Below, piece by piece: positions 45,013 through 54,511 of a stretch of 64,000 bases of DNA. The DNA is from an uncultured Hungatella sp. (GTDB taxonomy: Bacteria; Bacillota; Clostridia; Lachnospirales; Lachnospiraceae): NCBI GenBank assembly GCA_910579515.1, contig CAJTUV010000008.1, positions 43,168-107,167 of the forward strand, given 5' to 3'. Made by a program: the position numbers and the translations under genes. The number at the start of each line of letters is the position of its first letter. Position 1 is the stretch's first letter. Below the pieces are notes generated by a model. That model had not been told where the DNA came from, did not search any database, and was given only the letters and a program-made list of their open reading frames with translations.

Positions 45013-45699
45013 CTAAATTTTCTTATTCAGTAACGCTTCTGCTAATCTAAAGTCAACCTCATCATCTATATCAATACTGTTTTCTTTTTCCATAATATAC
45101 CCATAGCTGCCTTCCCTATAGATATAATCGTCTCTCATAAATTCCTCTATGTCAACAATATAGATTGCACCGTTAAAACGATAATATTTATCCAATGCTT
45201 GTCTCGGCTGTTCATTTGCCCTGCTTACAAAGCCATTAAGAGACTTTTCTTCGTTTAACGTATTCGCCCATAGCGGTGAATGCTCCATTTCACAAAGCGA
45301 TACAACTGCCACTGCTGACTTTTCCTCAAACATCTGATATGCTTCTATAATATTGACTGCTGTTCTCAGTGGACAAGTAGGCTGCAAAAGGCAGACTGTA
45401 TCAAAATGCCTGCCTACCTTACTATAACAGTCCAAGACTTCTCTAACCATGTCCCAGGAACTGGCATGATCAGAGGCGGTCTCTTCACTCCTTATAAATG
45501 GAACACTAGCTCCATACTGTTTTGCTATTTTCATATATTCGAATGAATCTGTAGAAACCATCACCTCGTCAAACCTGCCAGACTGCAATGCAGCCTCTAT
45601 CGTGTAAGCCATTAGCGGTTTTCCACCCAAAAACCTAATATTTTTATTTGGCAGCCCTTTCGAACCGCTTCTCGCTGGAATAATTGCAAGATCTCTCAT
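45013..45699 (-). CDS. legF: CMP-nonulosonic acid cytidylyltransferase (NeuA/LegF family)
   Basis: About 228 residues. LAIIPARSGSKGLPNKNIR at the N-terminus is the CTP-binding loop of CMP-sialic acid synthetases; LLQPTCPLRT and a C-terminal IDIDDEVDF follow the family pattern. It activates the finished acid as CMP-donor for a transferase. The ATG at 45699 is chosen: GGAGG lies ten bases before it, while an ATG 11 codons upstream has no site. Close to legB (12-base gap). Confidence 0.92.
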   Translation of the reverse strand: MRDLAIIPARSGSKGLPNKNIRFLGGKPLMAYTIEAALQSGRFDEVMVSTDSFEYMKIAKQYGASVPFIRSEETASDHASSWDMVREVLDCYSKVGRHFDTVCLLQPTCPLRTAVNIIEAYQMFEEKSAVAVVSLCEMEHSPLWANTLNEEKSLNGFVSRANEQPRQALDKYYRFNGAIYIVDIEEFMRDDYIYREGSYGYIMEKENSIDIDDEVDFRLAEALLNKKI

Positions 45700-45744
45700 T
45701 TTACTGATTCCTCCGATGATAATATATCCCACAGCCTCTTATCT

Positions 45745-46803
45745 CTATGAAATGGTATGGCCTTTTCGTAATTTTCTCTGCATTCTTTCTAGTTCATCGG
45801 CTTGTCCCATATCCATCCATGCTTCCTCACCAATAGGATAAACTCCAACTTTCTCGCCCTTGCTTCGGTATCTCTCTATAATCTCAGGGAAATTTATGGG
45901 AGTATCCACTTCTAGCTCCTCAATTACTCTAGGTTCAACCAAATAGCAGCCTGTATTTGTAAAAAAAGAGAGCTCTGGCTTTTCTTTCATCGAAGCTATA
46001 TTTCCATCTTCCCCAATCTCGATCACACCATAGGGTATCGAGATCTTCTTTAAAGAGCAGATCACTGTAATTACATGTTTTTGTTCTTTATGCAATTTAT
46101 ATATTTTGCCAAAATCCTCTTCAATTAAGATATCGCAATTTGTAAGGATAAACGTAGAATCCATTTTCCCCTTCAAAAGCGCCAATCCCCCGCCGGTTCC
46201 TAGAGGTGTATTCTCATCCACATAAAAAATATCATAGTCCTTCTCTATTTCATTAAAATAGGCTTTTATCATATTTTTTTTATGATTGACTATAAAATAA
46301 AACTTATTACACCCAAATTTACAAAATTGATTGATAATATGTTCTGTTATAGGAATCTCTCCTATAGGAATCAGTGGTTTTGGTAAAATATTCGTATACG
46401 GATATAACCTCTTCCCCAATCCCCCCGCCATGATAACCACGGGAATATTCAGCTGCTCCCTGTGTTCAATAAATTCGATATCATTCCATAAAATGATGCT
46501 TAATATTGTTTTGTCCTTACGCAAAATTGGCAATGCTTCTATAAAATGCTTTTTCATATACTGCAATGCCTCTTGCTTATTACTTTCAATCAAATACTTA
46601 GGTGAATAATTGGCTACTGCTTGAATGTCAGCGTTTAAATCCCCTCCCTTTAATATCCAACGGCGTATATCCCCATCCGTTAGAGCAGCCAATAACCTTT
46701 TATCCTCAGCAACAAATAATACCTTTCTGGCAACCGTATCCAATCTCCACATTGCCTCTAAAACAGTTGCATCTTCATTAATAATAAATTCATCAATATT
46801 CAT
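45745..46803 (-). CDS. ptmE: CBS-domain nucleotidyltransferase (PtmE-like)
   Basis: About 352 residues: an N-terminal CBS pair (1-115) and a C-terminal nucleotidyltransferase (IPVVIMAGGLGKRLYPYT near 121-138, then LTNCDILIEEDF). This layout matches PtmE of Campylobacter, a glucosamine-1-phosphate guanylyltransferase that starts the GDP-route to legionaminic acid. The start is set at ATG 46803, five bases after GGAG; an earlier in-frame ATG at 46860 overlaps the previous gene and has no site. CBS domains may sense a nucleotide. Nucleotide preference (GTP versus UTP/CTP) is not readable. Confidence 0.85.
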   Translation of the reverse strand: MNIDEFIINEDATVLEAMWRLDTVARKVLFVAEDKRLLAALTDGDIRRWILKGGDLNADIQAVANYSPKYLIESNKQEALQYMKKHFIEALPILRKDKTILSIILWNDIEFIEHREQLNIPVVIMAGGLGKRLYPYTNILPKPLIPIGEIPITEHIINQFCKFGCNKFYFIVNHKKNMIKAYFNEIEKDYDIFYVDENTPLGTGGGLALLKGKMDSTFILTNCDILIEEDFGKIYKLHKEQKHVITVICSLKKISIPYGVIEIGEDGNIASMKEKPELSFFTNTGCYLVEPRVIEELEVDTPINFPEIIERYRSKGEKVGVYPIGEEAWMDMGQADELERMQRKLRKGHTIS

Positions 46804-46852
46804 GTTTTCTCCAGCATAGCGTGCAAGCCTATACCCCAATCGCCTTTTCGCA

Positions 46853-48214
46853 TTATTCATTCGTCATATTTAAAATGTATCTCACTTTTCTCTTAAACTC
46901 CTGATCGTGCTTTATTATATTCTCTGCCTTTATCATATATTTCTTTCCCCAAACTGTTTTGGGTTCATATACTTTATGCAAGCATCTCATTACTTTTTTT
47001 ATTTCTAACTTCATATCTTTCAATACATTAGAACCAAAATTTTTTATTCTCTGGTTTATGGCCCTTTTTCTGACATAAAGCAGCTCGTCCTCGTTCCATA
47101 TTGCATCATATGTACTGCATTTATATATCTCTTCAAGCTCGTCTGAAATCCGAATGTAGCTTGGTATATCTGTTATATCATAAAATTTATTAAAAATTGG
47201 AATGTTTATCGAATATTCATCATCCAGCACTGCATTTACAAATCGATCATACGTCTCCAAATATTCTACTCCTTCATATAATGCAGTATCCATCACATCT
47301 GGCAGTTGATATGGCCGAATAACAATAACTGGTTTACGTGAAACATAACACTCTGAAATCATAGTGCTCACGTTTGTCACTATCTTATCCGCTGCCACAA
47401 TCCATTGCTGTGCCGACAAATCTGATATAAAAAAGAATCCTTCTGTTTTGTTAGATATTTCAACCGCCTTTGTCCCTTCTTGTACTCCAGGATGAGGTCT
47501 GTATATTAGAACCCATTCTTCGCCATAGTCTTTAAGAAATTGAACAAACCATTCTAAAATAGCATTTTGCGTTTTTCTCTCTACTGAAAGTATATTATTT
47601 GCAGCTTCTGTACCATAGTGCGTTTCATTCCATATATAATTCTCACTTTGGAAGTCTATTACTGAAAAATTAGAAATAAAAAGCAATATTTTTTTATTGA
47701 ATGGGATATGATACTTTTCCTTCAGAGTAGGCTGAGAATAGTAAACTTGTTTCAGTTCAGGGCGTAAAAAATCCATGAAAACCGGCCCCACACAATGGAT
47801 ATATTTTTCATCCATACCGATTTTAATCATACGATTATAGTAGTCGTCCCCCCATGCAAATGTATTAAATGTCTTTGACGTTTCTACAATTCTTTTCTCT
47901 TCACAGCCCTCACCGTTCTCTCTATCTTCCTTTGTTTCAATTTGCTCCCATCTTAAAGTAACCACCTTCTTCATTTCTCCGGCAATCGTATAAACTGTAT
48001 GTTCAATACTATTCATGTCAAAACAGGAATTTATCACCAGTACTTTCGGCTGCTTTTTATATCTACGGCCCTCCCACTCTCCACTTAAGAGATACTCAGC
48101 ACTATATCCTCTTCTTTTTAATTCTTCCGTCAGTAAAATTAAAGATTTCTCTTCACGTGAAGTCACTTCTGCCAAAAAAAGAAAATCGACTTGTTTCGTA
48201 TTTCTAAATCTCAT
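46853..48214 (-). CDS. Surface-carbohydrate protein, GT-B-like; candidate nonulosonate transferase
   Basis: 453 residues, no firm family. The fold looks GT-B-like: an N-terminal domain beginning with DFLFLAEVTSREEKS, a C-terminal segment with LIYRPHPGVQEGT, VAADKIVTNVSTMISECYVSRKPVIVI. The HP and S/T-S-E pattern recalls capsule and polysialyltransferase-like enzymes that read CMP-sugars. It is immediately upstream of the PtmE-LegF block and overlaps the GT10 gene stop as ATGA. It is a reasonable candidate for the enzyme that transfers the nonulosonic acid, but this rests on position and a loose resemblance. No membrane segment; the C-terminus is highly basic. Confidence 0.6.
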   Translation of the reverse strand: MRFRNTKQVDFLFLAEVTSREEKSLILLTEELKRRGYSAEYLLSGEWEGRRYKKQPKVLVINSCFDMNSIEHTVYTIAGEMKKVVTLRWEQIETKEDRENGEGCEEKRIVETSKTFNTFAWGDDYYNRMIKIGMDEKYIHCVGPVFMDFLRPELKQVYYSQPTLKEKYHIPFNKKILLFISNFSVIDFQSENYIWNETHYGTEAANNILSVERKTQNAILEWFVQFLKDYGEEWVLIYRPHPGVQEGTKAVEISNKTEGFFFISDLSAQQWIVAADKIVTNVSTMISECYVSRKPVIVIRPYQLPDVMDTALYEGVEYLETYDRFVNAVLDDEYSINIPIFNKFYDITDIPSYIRISDELEEIYKCSTYDAIWNEDELLYVRKRAINQRIKNFGSNVLKDMKLEIKKVMRCLHKVYEPKTVWGKKYMIKAENIIKHDQEFKRKVRYILNMTNE

Positions 48215-49293
48215 CTTAATCTCCTTCTTAATTCCCCTAACACTCCTATTACATGTGCTCTATGCAACAGAATATAAATTTTATGCCAAAGATCCAACAT
48301 AAAAAACCATTGTTTTCCTGTATACATGGGACCATTCGGAGTAAATTGGCGGATTGCCATAAGTACATTAGCACTCCACGCCTCTGCTGTAAAATCCTCA
48401 TATCTTTTTTCATCTATAAACCGCATATGCGCCTGCAAATAGGCACTGTAATGCCTCTCATCCATTTCCTTGAGATACGAATAAAGCTCTTCCAGCGTTC
48501 CAAACTGGTCATAAGGAATGAAACAATCTTGCGGTATGTAATCTGTAATATCCGTAGCCCCCATATAAATCGGTACTATGCCATCCGATATACAATCCAT
48601 TATTTTCTCCGTGATATATCCAGGTACATTTTTCTCATTCTCCAAGCATAATGCAAATCTATAATTTTGGTAAATTTCTTCCTTGCTCTCGCATCTTCCT
48701 TTATAATTCTTATATTTGCGTTTATCCCATCCAATACCATACAAATCAAAATCGTCTGAATGGTTCTTTTCAAAATACTCTATAACTTTGCGCCGCTCTG
48801 AATATAATTCATTTGGATGATTAGACTTTTTGTTACCGGAAATATTGCATATTAATTTTCTTTCATCAAATCTTTTTGGCTGATAGATTCCTCTCTTTTC
48901 CTCCTGTACCTGCCAGCTGTGAAATAACGTGAAAAAAACAGTTTTCCCATCAATCAGATTCCGGTTCCATGTGATAATACAATCCGTAAACTTTTTAATG
49001 AAAGGAATAAATCTCTTTGCATGATAAAAATGTACCGTCTCCGGCTCCATCATGCAGAAAATCACTCTATTCCGCATATGTAATCTGTTAATTTCTTTTA
49101 AGATTCCAATCCCCCATGGATAGTAAAAATTGCAAAACACAAAATAGTCAACACTCTTCCAGTCCTGAAACTCCGACAACATTCTCCATTTAATATCCGA
49201 ATCAGCATAATGTGCCTTTAGTTTTCTATAAAGCGGGCAATGTTCTGGTTCGTCCAATAATTCTTTTTCATAAGGTATTATAGCTATATTCAA
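48211..49293 (-). CDS. Family 10 glycosyltransferase (fucosyltransferase-like)
   Basis: 360 residues. FALCLENEKNVPGYITEKIM near 213-232, followed by DCISDGIVPIYMGA, is the conserved donor-binding segment of alpha-1,3/4-fucosyltransferases (GT10), enzymes using GDP-fucose. The N-terminal half is diverged, as usual. No GDP-fucose synthesis genes are in the window. The start codon is TTG, overlapping the stop of the upstream GT2 gene (TTGA), five bases after AGGAGG. Alternative donors among GDP-6-deoxysugars are possible. Confidence 0.87.
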   Translation of the reverse strand: MNIAIIPYEKELLDEPEHCPLYRKLKAHYADSDIKWRMLSEFQDWKSVDYFVFCNFYYPWGIGILKEINRLHMRNRVIFCMMEPETVHFYHAKRFIPFIKKFTDCIITWNRNLIDGKTVFFTLFHSWQVQEEKRGIYQPKRFDERKLICNISGNKKSNHPNELYSERRKVIEYFEKNHSDDFDLYGIGWDKRKYKNYKGRCESKEEIYQNYRFALCLENEKNVPGYITEKIMDCISDGIVPIYMGATDITDYIPQDCFIPYDQFGTLEELYSYLKEMDERHYSAYLQAHMRFIDEKRYEDFTAEAWSANVLMAIRQFTPNGPMYTGKQWFFMLDLWHKIYILLHRAHVIGVLGELRRRLR

Positions 49294-50300
49294 TGTTTCC
49301 TCCTATCAAAAAAGACTTTATAGTAGTATTTCATAAATACAGGCATATACATTTTTATCATGGTTTTTATTTTTTCCTTATTGGAAAAAGAAAGACTATA
49401 TATCTCTTTCAGAGAAAGTTTACATTTCAAAAGAAATTCTTTAAACCTTTTCTCATACTCCCTATAAGGATTTCTAGTCTCATAAAACAACATCTGTTGA
49501 TAAAATACTACTTTCGCTATATAAAAAAGCCTTCTTTTCCCGCAGTGTTCAAGATAGTCTATCACTTTTTCTTCCTGATCCATCAAATCTGTAACAATCT
49601 TTCTGTCAAATTTACTCCTGATACTTGTGTTGGTTATACTCGTTGCTCTGCACCTGTAATAATAAAGAATCCTATTAACATAAATACATTTTGGAGTATT
49701 CATAATTGCTTTCGTACTATAGAGTACGTCTTCAAAGCATTTTCCTTTTTCAAATCGCAGCTCTTTTATCACCGTTGCCTTATATAATCTTACCCAAACA
49801 CTCCAGTTTGATTCAATCACCCCATTTTCTGTCAATATGCTTTCAAGATATTGTTCAGATCTCACCACTAATCGGCTATCATTTTTAGATTCATGCGAAT
49901 CATCTATGAAATCATCTTGACATGCCTCCATCGCTACATCTTTATATCTCGCAAAACTGATATCAGCCTCATACATCTTGCAGGATTGATACAAAATCTC
50001 ATACATCTCTGGAGCAATCCAGTCATCCGAGTCAACAAAGCCAATATATTGACCTTTTGCAGCTTTAAGCCCTGCGTTCCTCGCATCAGATAAACCGCCA
50101 TTTTTCTTATGGATAACAGTTATTCTATTGTCGCGGTTGCAATACTCATCACATATCATTCCGCTTTTATCTGTAGAGCCGTCATCAACAACAATTATTT
50201 CCAAATTCTTGTATGTCTGTCCTATTACTGACTTCAGACAGGCTGAAAGATACTCTTCTACATTATATACAGGAATGATTATGCTTATCAATTCTTCCAT
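49290..50300 (-). CDS. Family 2 glycosyltransferase
   Basis: 336 residues. ISIIIPVYNVEEYL, VDDGSTDKSG, GGLSDARNAGL and GFVDSDDWI mark a standard GT2 of capsule loci. The basic C-terminal tail ends in KVFFDRRKH. I use the ATG at 50300 (seven bases after AAGGA) over a GTG two codons earlier. Acts on the lipid-linked cluster C intermediate; specificity unknown. Confidence 0.88.
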   Translation of the reverse strand: MEELISIIIPVYNVEEYLSACLKSVIGQTYKNLEIIVVDDGSTDKSGMICDEYCNRDNRITVIHKKNGGLSDARNAGLKAAKGQYIGFVDSDDWIAPEMYEILYQSCKMYEADISFARYKDVAMEACQDDFIDDSHESKNDSRLVVRSEQYLESILTENGVIESNWSVWVRLYKATVIKELRFEKGKCFEDVLYSTKAIMNTPKCIYVNRILYYYRCRATSITNTSIRSKFDRKIVTDLMDQEEKVIDYLEHCGKRRLFYIAKVVFYQQMLFYETRNPYREYEKRFKEFLLKCKLSLKEIYSLSFSNKEKIKTMIKMYMPVFMKYYYKVFFDRRKH

Positions 50301-50325
50301 AAACACATCCTTTTACTGTAAAATT

Positions 50326-51552
50326 CTACGAATCTGCACATTTTTCCAACATCTTTAAATACAGTTGATAATATTTTGATGTCATGGTTTTTACTGTATA
50401 TTTTTCTCTTGCCCTTGATTCAACGGTTTCAGTACATTGCTTTTTCATACCAATCATCTCTGTTATACTTTTCACAAGAGCCTCAACATCTCCGTATTTC
50501 ACAAACTTACTGTACTCATGTAACGCAATCGTCTCTGTTCCTCCAGACTCAAAAGCGACCACTGGTGTTCCACAGCAAAGGCTCTCTGCACATGACATTC
50601 CAAATGTCTCTCTTTTACTCGTCAGCACTGTTAAGTCGGCTATATTATATAAGTCTCCTAATTCTTTCTTATCTGCAATATTTCCAATCATTTTTACATT
50701 ATGTGGAATTGCAGGAATATCCTTAATATAAAATGGACCTGCCACAATAAATTGGTACTGTGGGCATCGTCTTGCTGCCTCAAATAAATAATAACCACCT
50801 TTAGGATCATGGATATTATCAGAAAAATTTGAAGTCACATGTAGGACTATATGTTCATAGCCTGGCAATAAATACTTTTGTTTTTCCAGAACCTCTCTTC
50901 TATTAAATATATCTGTATTAACAGCGTTTTCGATTAAATACACTGGTATATTTCCTACAATCGGCGAAGTAGCAATCCTTCTCTTTTGCCACTCTGACAC
51001 AACAGTAAATGCAAAATGATCCGCATTGTCAAAGGAGAATTTCATCTTTTTCCATTCATATGCCGTACGATTAAAAAGATATCTATGTGTTCTGTCAAAT
51101 ACATGGCTACATTTTTTGCATCCCGTTTGATACCCCTTACAGTCAAAAGCATGTGGGCAATTCCCAGTATAGTAAAATTCCGCATGATTTGTAATCACTG
51201 TTGGTATTTGGTATTTCTTCAAATACTCGAAAAGCATATAAATGTTTAAATTATAAAAATTGGGACAATGAACATGAACGATATCTGGATTCACCTTACG
51301 AATATAGTTTAGCGTTCCAAGAGTTGGCAAATTTCCTATGCCATATTTTATTCCTACCAGTCTTGCCAAAAGATAATAAAACCTGGTTACATTCCATGAT
51401 GCGACTCGATACTCGTTCTCTCCTGCAGGACCGCCAACCTGATAGCAATGATAAAATTGGCATTTTGTATTCAATCTTTCTTCAATATTTTTTATAATTT
51501 CTGCTATACTTCCACCATCTCTTGACCAGTTAATCGTAAGTACCTTGAGCAT
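50326..51552 (-). CDS. Family 4 glycosyltransferase with cysteine cluster
   Basis: 408 residues, GT-B fold. The C-terminal nucleotide-sugar site shows KRETFGMSCAESLCCGTPVVA. An inserted stretch at 131-149 has C132, H134, C138, C145 and C148, a possible metal site. Similar cysteines occur in the GT4 at 55624-56811. It transfers one sugar with retained configuration in the cytoplasm. Donor unknown. It lies 4 bases after the exporter gene ends. Confidence 0.88.
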   Translation of the reverse strand: MLKVLTINWSRDGGSIAEIIKNIEERLNTKCQFYHCYQVGGPAGENEYRVASWNVTRFYYLLARLVGIKYGIGNLPTLGTLNYIRKVNPDIVHVHCPNFYNLNIYMLFEYLKKYQIPTVITNHAEFYYTGNCPHAFDCKGYQTGCKKCSHVFDRTHRYLFNRTAYEWKKMKFSFDNADHFAFTVVSEWQKRRIATSPIVGNIPVYLIENAVNTDIFNRREVLEKQKYLLPGYEHIVLHVTSNFSDNIHDPKGGYYLFEAARRCPQYQFIVAGPFYIKDIPAIPHNVKMIGNIADKKELGDLYNIADLTVLTSKRETFGMSCAESLCCGTPVVAFESGGTETIALHEYSKFVKYGDVEALVKSITEMIGMKKQCTETVESRAREKYTVKTMTSKYYQLYLKMLEKCADS

Positions 51553-51556
51553 CTAA

Positions 51557-53296
51557 TCATCTCTCCCGTTCAATCTTTCCGTCCTTTACCCTATACACCA
51601 TGTCGCACCCTGCTATTGTCTGAAGCCTATGCGCAATAATCAACATCGTTTTTCTTCCAAATAAGTTATTAATAGACTCCATAATTGCAGCCTCTGTTTC
51701 GTTATCCAATGCAGAGGTCGCTTCATCAAAAACCAATAATTCCGGATCATGGTATAATGCCCTTGCAATGCCAATACGTTGTCTCTGGCCACCTGATAAA
51801 CGAATCCCACGCTCTCCAATCTCTGTATCCAATCCTTTTGGTAAAGAACGAACAAATTCAGCCAGCTGTGCTTCCTCTAATGCGTGCCACACTTTCTCAT
51901 CCAACTGTTCTTCTCTTCCCAGCCCAAACGCAACATTTGCCCGTATCGTATCATCCAGCATAAAAATAGATTGTGGAATATATCCTATATGTGCCAGCCA
52001 CTCTTCATAGGCAGACATCACATCCTTCCCGTCAATAGTAACCATCCCCTCTTGTGGTAGTAAAAGGCCTAATAAAATATCTACCGCCGTGGTTTTTCCT
52101 GCGCCAGAAGTTCCCACAATCCCAACAGATTTTCCTACTGGAATCACCATTTGCGCTCCGTCTAGTACCTTCTGTGTGGAATTGGGATAACTATATGAAA
52201 CATTTTTTAATAAAATCTCCTTTTTCAATTCTAAACTTTCTTTACACTCTTCTTGTACACATTTCTCCCTTCTTCCGCCTTCATCCAATAATAGTAAATT
52301 CTCCATCAATTTATCTAATGCTGGTTCCTGGTAGGAAATCATATTCAATGCGCCGACGATACGATTTGCACTAGGCATTAGTTTTACTGCTGCCATAGCA
52401 AAGGCCCCTAAACTTGGAAATAGCGTTTTTGCTTCCCTGCCACTATAAATCATAATTGCAATTAGGGCTAAGACAGAGCAAACACTAACCATTTCAATTA
52501 GAAGCCGCGGAACATTATATAAAACCGTTCTTTTTCGCTCTGCCTGTATTGTAACCCTTCCACTTCTTTCATAATTTTCCTCAAAAAATTCCTCCCTATG
52601 TGCAACTTTCACTTCTTTGATACCGTTAATCGCCTGAAGCAGCCACTTATTTGTTAAAGCACTATGTTTCTGTGCTAATAGCCCTTCTCTGCGCAAAACC
52701 GGCTTCACTGCCTTTGTTATTAGCAGCATAATAATTAGCATCATTACTGCAACAAAGCTCGTCATAAATGGATCAATTAAAAAAATGGTGATAATCAAAA
52801 CCAATGCAACAATAGACTCTGTCCAAAAGCCTAATAAAGTAGTCAGCAACTCATAGGTATGAGTCACGTCTTCTTGAATTACACGAATAATCTCTCCTGA
52901 CTGAGCGTTCAAGTAATATTCATAGGGACGCTGTATATATACACAAAGCAATTTACGCTGTGTTGCAAAACGGTTATTACACACGAAGCGCGCCTGCATA
53001 TAATATTGAAATATCAGAAATAAGTCCTTCACGATAAAGATCACGATCAAACTCACGATGCATGCTATCGCAAAACTCTTATGTGAATAAATGTTAAACA
53101 AATTGCATACCCATATTACCATTTCATTGGAAGCCATAAATTCTGGCTGCATGATTACTGTTATTAGCGGAAGCATCATGGATACCCCCAAAGCTTCTAA
53201 GAATGCACCTATCAACATCATGCATAGAAGTATCAATATTTTCTTTTTCTGTTCTTTCTCTAATATACAGTTAAACTTCTTTATCACTGAATACAT
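51557..53296 (-). CDS. ABC-type lipid-linked glycan flippase (PglK/MsbA-like)
   Basis: 579 residues: six membrane segments (1-310) fused to an ABC ATPase domain with GTSGAGKTTAV, LSGGQRQRIGIARAL, VFDEATSALD and IIAHRL. Single-chain transporters of this kind flip lipid-linked oligosaccharides, as PglK does. It sits inside the glycan operon between a GT4 gene and a polymerase-like gene, and no Wzx-type flippase is seen in the window, which supports the flippase role. The ATG at 53296 has GGAG eight bases before it; the TTG one codon earlier is an alternative. Confidence 0.87.
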   Translation of the reverse strand: MYSVIKKFNCILEKEQKKKILILLCMMLIGAFLEALGVSMMLPLITVIMQPEFMASNEMVIWVCNLFNIYSHKSFAIACIVSLIVIFIVKDLFLIFQYYMQARFVCNNRFATQRKLLCVYIQRPYEYYLNAQSGEIIRVIQEDVTHTYELLTTLLGFWTESIVALVLIITIFLIDPFMTSFVAVMMLIIMLLITKAVKPVLRREGLLAQKHSALTNKWLLQAINGIKEVKVAHREEFFEENYERSGRVTIQAERKRTVLYNVPRLLIEMVSVCSVLALIAIMIYSGREAKTLFPSLGAFAMAAVKLMPSANRIVGALNMISYQEPALDKLMENLLLLDEGGRREKCVQEECKESLELKKEILLKNVSYSYPNSTQKVLDGAQMVIPVGKSVGIVGTSGAGKTTAVDILLGLLLPQEGMVTIDGKDVMSAYEEWLAHIGYIPQSIFMLDDTIRANVAFGLGREEQLDEKVWHALEEAQLAEFVRSLPKGLDTEIGERGIRLSGGQRQRIGIARALYHDPELLVFDEATSALDNETEAAIMESINNLFGRKTMLIIAHRLQTIAGCDMVYRVKDGKIERER

Positions 53297-53322
53297 CAAA
53301 TATTCTCCTATGATATTCTATG

Positions 53323-54498
53323 TTAGTCATTTTCATATCTAATAAACCAATCCCACTCTCTCCCTGGCAAAGCCCAATATACCTCCAAGTTAAACGCCTG
53401 TTCTACTCCTACCTGTTCTCGATACCCAGCTCTCTCCAAACTTCTTTCCTTGTTTAAAATTGAGATATAAGGATATTCAAATGGACTTATATCACCATAT
53501 CTTCCTTGATCAATATAAGTTGTAATATTTTTAAAGACCATTAGTGCTAAATATGCTGACATAAACATCATAACACCTTGTTTCAGCAACCTGAAACCAA
53601 TATTTATAATCAAATTAGCCAACAACACAACTTCCACAAATTTAAAACCACCAAACAACCGCGAACCAAAATATTGGGAAAATGCAATATTTCCAATAAA
53701 GCCCATAAAATAAACTTTATATAATAGATCTTGAAAATTATTTTCCTTTTCTTTTGAATTCGTCACATGATAAAGGAAATAGATCAGAGCAAAAAGAACA
53801 CATCTTTCCAAGGTTCCCCAAATAAAAAAAGATGTATGCTTCGTATAAGCCGCTCCCTGCTTCCCAAATAAGAAAATACACAGTTTTTGAAACCACGGTC
53901 CTCTGCTTGCTGCTGCAAATATTCCAGCTAGCGCAAGAATATAGTAATAACTTTTTTCTTTAAATTTGATGCCTATCGGAACCACCAGAAATATCGCTGA
54001 TGTCTTGTGAAAAGAAATTGCTACAAAAGCCAATAAATAATAAAAAATATATTTCTTTTTTTCAAGGCATTCAAGCATAAGACCCAAAAATAGGCTAATT
54101 GCTATTCCCTGGCGAAGAGCGCTAAAAAAATACGTTAAATACAGAGTAGGGTATGCAATCAACAAACTGAGTATTGTACAGCTGCTATATCTTTTAATAA
54201 ATCTGTTGAGGCATACCATATTGATCAATCCAATGCACATAACAAATATTGAAAAATCCATATGTGCCAACCGAAAAATTTGAGCCAGTAATTGATAGCC
54301 TCGCTCAAACATCCCATGGTCTCCCTGATAATATCTGAATTCATACGTCAGATAATCCGTACCCTGTGCATATCGAAAACATAGCATAACTGTTAATAAC
54401 AGCCACAACGCATAATAAAGCTTATTGAATTCCTTTTTTGTTCTAAGTTGATAGATAGACGCAAATAATAAACATAAAAAAACAACTAGATACCACAT
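53323..54498 (-). CDS. EpsG-like polysaccharide polymerase (Wzy-type)
   Basis: About 391 residues with ten or so hydrophobic segments. RYAQGTDYLTYEFRYYQ near 45 and FFSALRQGIAISLFL near 120 match the EpsG family, which joins repeat units on the outer face of the membrane. The ATG at 54498 is used because GGGAG is five bases before it; the frame extends to a GTG at 54510. With the O-antigen-ligase-like gene upstream it makes two Wzy-type candidates for one cluster. Confidence 0.85.
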   Translation of the reverse strand: MWYLVVFLCLLFASIYQLRTKKEFNKLYYALWLLLTVMLCFRYAQGTDYLTYEFRYYQGDHGMFERGYQLLAQIFRLAHMDFSIFVMCIGLINMVCLNRFIKRYSSCTILSLLIAYPTLYLTYFFSALRQGIAISLFLGLMLECLEKKKYIFYYLLAFVAISFHKTSAIFLVVPIGIKFKEKSYYYILALAGIFAAASRGPWFQKLCIFLFGKQGAAYTKHTSFFIWGTLERCVLFALIYFLYHVTNSKEKENNFQDLLYKVYFMGFIGNIAFSQYFGSRLFGGFKFVEVVLLANLIINIGFRLLKQGVMMFMSAYLALMVFKNITTYIDQGRYGDISPFEYPYISILNKERSLERAGYREQVGVEQAFNLEVYWALPGREWDWFIRYEND

Positions 54499-54511
54499 AC
54501 CTACTCCCACC

